From contig OY811980.1 in NCBI GenBank assembly GCA_963681505.1, positions 3,708,553 through 3,772,552 on the forward strand: a stretch of DNA of 64,000 nt. The letters are read 5' to 3'. Positions 58,906 to 64,000 of this stretch are shown piece by piece. The notes beneath the pieces were generated by a model. That model saw only the letters and a list, made by a program, of their open reading frames with translations, was not told the origin of the DNA and searched no databases. Made by a program: the position numbers and the translations under genes. The stretch comes from Eunapius fragilis. Taxonomy: Eukaryota > Porifera > Demospongiae > Spongillida > Spongillidae. The first letter of the stretch is position 1. Every line of letters begins with the position of its first letter.

Positions 58906-59765
58906 GCGACTTACAAGGTGCGGTTGCAAAATTTGATATGGAGCCGCGGCCACATGGTTGGAGTGCATCAATAGGAATAAAATTGCTTGCCGGCAAAACA
59001 ATATTGTCAAAGTGCTAGCCTACACTACAATACATACTTTTTGCGATATATGAGCCTTCTTCCTTGCGAGACGGGCAGCCGCACTTAAGTCCTCAGCGGA
59101 ATAATAAATATTTTTTTAATGATTAACCACGCCTACACGTAGGGGTTAAAGTAGGCGTTCCATCTCTGGAAACCATGTTTTTTTTTTTTTTTGGCAACAG
59201 GGTGTGAATTGTCTAAAACAGGAAGAATGCTTCCAGCACGATTTTTTCGAAATGGAGCGAAATAAGGGGCGTACCCCAACCAGAGTGTACGTGACACTAG
59301 CAGAACGCAAGGCCCCCCATTTTTCGTATCGGACCTGAAGCGTACAGCAACCGCCCCCTCCCCGCTTTTCGTATCAGGCCAGACCTAAATACCTTGCCGC
59401 AGCCATTTTTTGTACACCCACTTTTGATTCATATGACTTATAAGGATTGCAAAGCACCGATACGGTACGGATATCTTCAATGACACATTTCACAGTGAAC
59501 ATGATGTATCAATTTCTTGTTAAATAAAGATTCATACTGTAAACGAACGTCTGTTACGTAGGTATAGGAATCCCAATGATACATAACGTAGTCATAGCAG
59601 ATACGTTATGAAATAGCTTCATCAACACTGATACGTTATGAAATTTTTTGGCTGTGTACAATAACCTATCTTCCGCTATAACACAGATGGAGCTGTTAAT
59701 TGGCGTGCACGTGATCCGTTTCCAATCCCTAATCTATGCTCAAGCTGTAGGCAGAGATAATATAT

Positions 59766-60784
59766 AGAGGGATTGGAAACGGAGGCACTTAACACTAATT
59801 AACGTGGGATATCCGAGGAAAGGAAACGAAGCCATATAGTTAGTACATGTACGCGAACTACGGAGAAACTTTTTTTTGTAACTGCCACTTGTGACTAAAC
59901 AAAACAAAGCGGGATATCCGAGGAAAGGAAACGCAGCCATATAGTTTAGTACATGTACGCTAACTACGGAGTAACTTTTTTTTTGTAACTGTAAACAAAA
60001 CAAAAAATGTGTGTACGTGATGGGGGGGGGGGGGGAGGATTTTGGGTTTCTGTCTTTCCAGGCTCTTCTTTCTTCTTCCTAGCCTTCGTTTTCTCCTGCT
60101 CATGTCTGGTCTGCTGAATGCATCAGGACAATAAAACAGTAACTATCATGAATAACCCACCATTCGTGTAATGGTGATACGTATAATCATTGATACGTGA
60201 CACAGATAGCGACAAATTTTGTAGACACAAAGCGCAACCTAAAAATAAGAGAACCTCACTAAGACACACTTTAGGCTTTGCACTATAAGGAAAGAAATAC
60301 TGCGACTGCTTTGCTCTTTAACTTACAAAGATAACCTTCCGTAATCGTAAAGGGTCAAAACCCATGGAAGTCCACTCAGAAGCGTCCCATAGGATTATAA
60401 AACATCTTAGTACACAATAAAAACGCAGCCAATCATTTCTAGCACAAATGCAAGACCATAGCATCACTACACAAAGAGCTAACCCCAACGAAAGAAAAAA
60501 ATCACACTTTTTCTACTTTGACACCGTAAAACCGTTGCAGCAAAGCTTTATTACCGCATAAACTGTATTTATATTTTCAAGTAGATTCACTGAGCTATCG
60601 ATCTATAGCATTAGCAGAATATTACAGCTTACCTTAAAGGAGATCCACGCTAAAGTTCGACCGTGACTTCCCAAAAATCCACCCCTTTTCACAAGTTCAG
60701 AGGTGCGATTATCACTACCTCGGATGTCCCGCGCAGAGGTATAGCAGAGGTATAGCGCACGTGATTTGCTTCCAATCCCTCTAT
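59766..60784. mobile_element. 1.0-kb TIR element with internal duplication
   Basis: AGGGATTGGAA at 59768 and TTCCAATCCCT near 60780 are inverted, and the symmetry extends outward through GCAGAGATAATATATAG on both sides. The right end has GCACGTGAT, as in the neighbouring element at 56862-59727, so the two belong to one family. A 105-bp segment starting GGGATATCCGAGGAAAGGAA is tandemly duplicated at 59806 and 59911. A G-run lies at 60020-60036. No transposase. Confidence 0.5.
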
Positions 60785-61315
60785 ATATTATCTCTGCTGT
60801 AGGCATCAGCGGCAGATACCGGAACAAGGTCTGATAATCTATATGGTCCTTCGAGCCGGGGAATATTGAAACAGTGATTCGAATCAACCGTTGTTGTTCC
60901 AGTTGATGCCCAACAGAAGGCAAGAAAGAAGAAGGTCCGACGCAAGACGCTAATCCCGCTATGCCGCGGAATGATTCCAAGATAACACAGTTGAAGCGAA
61001 GCCTAGAGGACAAGCTGCAGACACTAACCAAACTCGAACCAAACTCGATAAAGAGATTATTGCACTCACCGCTGAAGATGCCATTGAGTTCTTTTGTTGG
61101 CCCCTCAATCATTAACCAATTAACAAATCAATTAACAGCTTTGATGTAATCAACAGTACATGGTGTCCCGTAACTGTCTCTCAAGACTATTTGTATAGGA
61201 AGGGACATGTAGGGGATGTTTGTATAGGAAGGAACTTGTAGGGGAGATAAGGGGGTATGTGTGTGAGCTACTGTGTTTGTAACACACACAAATGCACATA
61301 CATGTACATACATAC
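60785..61315. other. Unassigned sequence between TIR element and transposase
   Basis: Overlapping frames on both strands (minus 60603-61112 and plus 60961-61149) have no recognisable motif. The plus one has a helical, Lys/Leu-rich look (ITQLKRSLEDKLQTLTKL) but I cannot support it as a gene. Confidence 0.3.
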
Positions 61316-61920
61316 CTAGCTCACTATGTACATTTCACAGTTTAAAATATTTCCAGGGTATTCTGCTATGTGCTTTACAATATTAGAGAACGTTTCGGGT
61401 CCATTAAATCGACATCTCCACATGAATTCAGGAAGGTAGGTGTCAAACAGATTGGAATGCATAGTTCTCTCTTCTCTCATTAGACACTTACAGGGGCTCT
61501 ACATCGCTTCCACACCCTGTGTGTGTGTGCGCCTGTAACCGGGTCCACAAAGTGGAGTGAATGGTTCACGGTCTCATGTGATATCCCAGTAGTTGCAGTT
61601 ATTCTACTGTACACCTTCCATTCATCGCTGTATAGAATACTGCCAGGACGAATGTGGTACAGGATGAGAGGGAGGAGTGTGGCAACATCTCGGTGCTCAA
61701 CTTCGACTAGGAAGCACTCTCCAGTTATTCTCTCAGTTCCTACAAACACCCAGTGACCTTCCACTTGCCTGCCTCGGTTGTATTTTCTCTTCCCAAACTT
61801 GCTCTCATCAATTTCTGCTTCCACTCCTGGTCCTCCAATGATGACCGGGTGATCAATAAAATACTGAGCACAGCTGTCACGATTAAAACTGTACCAGTCC
61901 ACGGCCGTTTGGGCATCAAC
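61316..61920 (-). CDS. Merlin/ISXO2-like (IS1016/IS1595-type) transposase, partial
   Basis: The main exon 61492-61920 follows a good acceptor (tttgagcag) and gives 143 codons: VDWYSFNRDSCAQYF, IGGPGVEAEIDESKFGKRKY (first catalytic Asp), GHWVFVG, GECFLVEVEHRDVATLLPLI, GSILYSDEWKVYS (second Asp) and NHSLHFVDPVTGAHTHRVWK. The C-terminal end continues after 61455 in another frame, HSNLFDTYLPEFMWRCRFNG then HIAEYPGN, and stops at 61316. Either a very short intron or a frameshift separates the two parts. The usual Glu after GAHTxxxE is not seen (HTHRVWKR), so catalysis is doubtful. Upstream exons were not found, and no terminal repeats could be tied to it. It is either a decaying transposon or a gene derived from one. 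Confidence 0.75.
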
Positions 61921-63088
61921 CTGCTCAAAGCAAACACATATGCAGATGGATGTATAAAGCACATGTTGTAACCTTACTTCTATTTCTTCCTTCATTTTGC
62001 CAAGGGGTGTTTCATGACGTTAAATGACTGGTAAACCTGCTGAGTTTATGGTGAAAACTTGCAGTAAACCCACCTCCCCCCCTCCCCCAAGATAGCTTGA
62101 TATATCATCTCACTGCCATTTATTTGAATTGGAATCCCAACATTTTAATCAAAGTGAAAAATATAACCCTGCCAATATATGCTATGTAAAGTCTTACCAG
62201 AGTACCTAGTTTTGTGGCCACTCACTCTTGAGTCATCAAATAGAGTTCAGTACCCTTATTTTTAAATTTGCACGCAATGACTTTCATTGCTGTGCTACTG
62301 TCATTGGCACAACCAAGTAAATGGGTCAGAGCCCGGACGAGTATTCCCCCCCCCCCCCCCCCCCCCCCCCCCTCTCAAAAAAAAAATTAAAATCCTTTGC
62401 GCTTGAATCATCATAACACTCGAACGGTAAACGTTATCAAAGTCCTATTTTCAAAACTTCATACTACACCATGTCTCTATTGTATAATACACTTAGGGGT
62501 ATTTTTACTTGCTCCGATCTGTGCCAGTATTACAACGTCCGATATCCCACAGGGTTTGAACCCGCCATAACGTTCAGCCGAAGTTATCAAATCGACTTTA
62601 TATTGGAGCGATTTGATTACTCATGCCGAAAGTTATGGCGTGGTCTAACCTTGTGGGGTATCGGACGTTGCAATATACTGCAGAGATAATATATATCTCT
62701 GAATACGGAGCACCTGCAACACCCACACAGCATGGGTGTAGGTATAAATTAGATGTTAATAGCCTTTCTCGTTCGGACGTTACAACGATTCAAACGCAAA
62801 GGATTCTTATAAAAACACATTCGGGTCACGAAATTTTGTCCCAATTTATGTTCCTTTGCTTCATTCATTTATACCAGAGATATTATCTCTGTTTACACTA
62901 CATGAAGAGGTGCCCGTAAAACCCACTTCGTGCAAAAGTGATTTGCTATCTCAACGTTATACTTTCCAACAAAGAAACCATTGTTATGAACACGTATATC
63001 TAAAACCAGATCATCTCTGCCAAAATATACAGGCTGACACAATCGGTATGACGTTATGCCAGGTTTTAAAAAAAAAAGTGCATGCAGC
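61921..63088. other. Intergenic region with palindrome and poly-C
   Basis: Apart from the imperfect palindrome at 62391-62815 and a C-run of about 26 at 62347-62372, I see no gene. Frames of 60-100 codons here lack motifs. Words GAGATAATATAT / GATATTATCTCT recur (62685, 62876) and resemble the flanks of the TIR element at 59766. Confidence 0.35.
62391..62815. repeat. Imperfect palindrome (MITE-like)
   Basis: The core at 62533-62675 is a 145-bp imperfect hairpin: CAACGTCCGATATCCCACA against TGTGGGGTATCGGACGTTG, with GCCATAAC and AATCAAATCG continuing the symmetry. Further out, AATCCTTTGCGCTTGAATC (62391) pairs with GATTCAAACGCAAAGGATT (about 62795). No coding content. Confidence 0.6.
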
Positions 63089-63523
63089 TTATGTAGAATA
63101 AAATCCACCATCATGTTTTCGTGAGTATCCTCGATTGGTAGCTTCTGAGTGATGACTTTCGATAGCCAGACTTTTGCAACTCTGTATAGTTGTCCTCCGA
63201 GGATCCTGATGACTTACAAGTTCCTTTGTCTCAAGTGTTACTACATCAGGGCGTTGCGGTCGGTTTTTTAGCATACGACCATGTGGCATTGATAGGCTTT
63301 CTGGTTGTATTAATACCTCAGCATTAGACTTGGAGAATTCACGATGGTGATCATACTGGCACTTTATAACAAAGTCAAGACTGTCGCTTGGAGCCTGGGG
63401 ATCAAAATAGTCAGATCTTCTACGAGTACTTGCCAGTGTTGGGGTGTTGAGCAATCTATCCCATTGATTTTTTATTTTGTCGTTCTCTTCCTCACCTGCA
63501 TCCAACAACGGTTCATTCGCCAT
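63089..63523 (-). CDS. Unrecognised protein of about 144 residues, divergent from ELOF1
   Basis: The frame starts MANEPLLDAGEEENDKI (ATG at 63521-63523) and runs open to a stop at 63089. I chose this start over an upstream in-frame ATG because it follows a less repetitive leader and begins with a typical acidic N terminus. Visible features: an acidic start, NQWDRLL, a basic STRRRSDYFDP patch, and a polar, Ser/His-rich C-terminal half ending SRKHDGGFYST. There are no membrane segments and no domain I can name; it looks largely disordered. Part of the C-terminal half could be intron read-through. It shares an upstream region of about 140 bp with ELOF1, which suggests co-expression as a housekeeping pair. 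Confidence 0.5.
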   Translation of the reverse strand: MANEPLLDAGEEENDKIKNQWDRLLNTPTLASTRRRSDYFDPQAPSDSLDFVIKCQYDHHREFSKSNAEVLIQPESLSMPHGRMLKNRPQRPDVVTLETKELVSHQDPRRTTIQSCKSLAIESHHSEATNRGYSRKHDGGFYST

Positions 63524-63665
63524 TTTGTGGCCAGTTGTCAAGGTGACAGCGCAGACCCCGTTACCATAGATATAGCGAATGTTTGCGCACGTGTCAATTA
63601 TCACAGTAAACATTGCGAGATCTCGAGAAACGTTAACCCCTTATACCAATAACAGAACGTTTGAT
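63524..63665. promoter_or_regulatory. Probable bidirectional promoter
   Basis: 142 bp separate the divergent start codons of the 63089-63523 frame and ELOF1. Head-to-head genes this close usually share one promoter. It contains AACCCCTTATACCAATAA and CTCGAGAAACG, but I cannot assign a specific factor site and saw no TATA box at a convincing distance. Confidence 0.45.
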
Positions 63666-63781
63666 ATGGGAAGGAGAAAATCAAAACGGAAGCCACCGCC
63701 GAAGAAAAAAGCGACTGGTCCTTTGGATGCAATGTTCACCTGCCCCTTCTGCAATCATGAAAAGTCTTGTGATGTAAAAAT
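63666..63781 (+). CDS. ELOF1: Transcription elongation factor 1 homolog, exon 1 (gene runs past the window)
   Basis: It encodes [20 protein letters not shown] then [19 protein letters not shown], nearly identical to the first 39 residues of animal ELOF1 (about 83 residues in full). The basic tail binds nucleic acid, and CPFC is the first half of the four-cysteine zinc site. The second half is expected in the next exon, beyond 64000. The donor GTAAGT follows at 63782, splitting the Met codon. ELOF1 travels with RNA polymerase II and supports elongation and transcription-coupled repair. The start is fixed by the conserved N terminus, although the frame is open upstream. Confidence 0.95.
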
Positions 63782-64000
63782 GTAAGTTCTGTAGGCGTTG
63801 TCGCCGCAAATTGAGGCGTACAATTTTATACTGTTGCTGCTAAAAAGGGTTCGTTTAGAGTGTGCCTTATTATTGTCCGGCTGGAACTAGGAATGCATTA
63901 CTTTTTTTTTTTTCATTCACGCAATGAAGGGACAGGCAGAGAAACACGGGAATGATAACTTGTCGTGTGTGCTTGGAAGACTTTCAAACTGCAATCAACT

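Larger units (their letters stand above)
57775..59660. mobile_element. 1.9-kb non-autonomous TIR element carrying a minisatellite
   Basis: The ends are ACACAGCCAAAAAATTTCGT at 57775 and ATGAAATTTTTTGGCTGTGT near 59656, about 24 bp of inverted match. Words of the type GATACGTTATGA / TGATATCATAACG recur just inside both ends as subterminal repeats. The interior is filled by the 29-bp minisatellite, a CA microsatellite and unrelated sequence. No transposase. Confidence 0.6.
56862..59727. mobile_element. 2.87-kb TIR element enclosing a second one
   Basis: The left end, AGGGATTGGAAACGGGTCAC at 56862, matches the reverse complement of the right end, which finishes CGTTTCCAATCCCT at 59727; the similarity covers about 23 bp and includes CACGTG. 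Outside the ends, CATAGATTA on the left and TAATCTATG on the right extend the symmetry. No transposase is visible. Inside lie a 200-bp tandem repeat (57288-57741) and a nested element (57775-59660). Confidence 0.5.

Noticed and set aside
60603-61112. 169-codon minus-strand frame
   Set aside because: Overlaps the end of a TIR element and an equally open plus-strand frame; no recognisable domain.
16010-62372. CRISPR-like direct repeats
   Set aside because: All regular repeats here are microsatellites or minisatellites without unique spacers of constant length; the genome is eukaryotic.

Overview
The window looks like a gene-poor, transposon-rich stretch of an early-branching animal genome. A demosponge is my best guess: AT-rich DNA, short GT-AG introns, many TACATGTA-type palindromes, and transposon families I remember from sponges and corals. 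There are no operons and nothing bacterial in layout. The species call is inference.

Three host genes can be read exon by exon. (1) HSDL2, a peroxisomal short-chain dehydrogenase fused to an SCP2 lipid-transfer domain, runs on the minus strand from about 35.4 kb to 20.66 kb in seven exons. It ends in the peroxisomal signal SKL. (2) A secreted GH31 alpha-glucosidase-type enzyme runs on the plus strand from 43772 to 53714 in 28 coding exons, which I could splice into one open frame of 919 residues. (3) The first exon of ELOF1, a transcription elongation factor, lies at 63666-63781. It is head to head with an unrecognised minus-strand reading frame (63089-63523), and the window ends before the rest of ELOF1.

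The most striking structure is a giant inverted repeat. About 7.5 kb at 6370-13865 is repeated in reverse at about 16601-24130, around a 2.7-kb spacer. The right arm holds exons 4-7 of the full HSDL2 gene. The left arm holds a second copy of only those exons, so the duplicate lacks the NAD-binding half but keeps the SCP2 domain and SKL. Both arms also carry the same DDE transposon, the same 1-kb terminal-repeat element and the same Ulp1-like protease remnant. The arms look identical over their inner parts and about 2% different over the outermost 0.5 kb.

The rest is mostly mobile DNA. There is a candidate transposon with its own small multi-exon gene (3.8-6.0 kb), a large foldback element in HSDL2 intron 2 (25.2-27.7 kb), hairpin MITEs (29.5, 39.5, 40.6 kb), LINE-like reverse-transcriptase C-terminal fragments (28.4, 37.1, 42.9 kb) and a hAT remnant (40.9-42.5 kb). 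A long-inverted-repeat element sits in a GH31 intron (48.6-50.5 kb). Further right are a composite minisatellite (54.65-55.65 kb), a nest of terminal-inverted-repeat elements (56.9-60.8 kb) and a Merlin/ISXO2-type transposase (61.3-61.9 kb).

Exon boundaries were worked out by hand from splice motifs, reading phase and remembered family sequences. Family names rest on motif recognition, not on searches. I saw no CRISPR, no convincing tRNA or rRNA, and no defence system.
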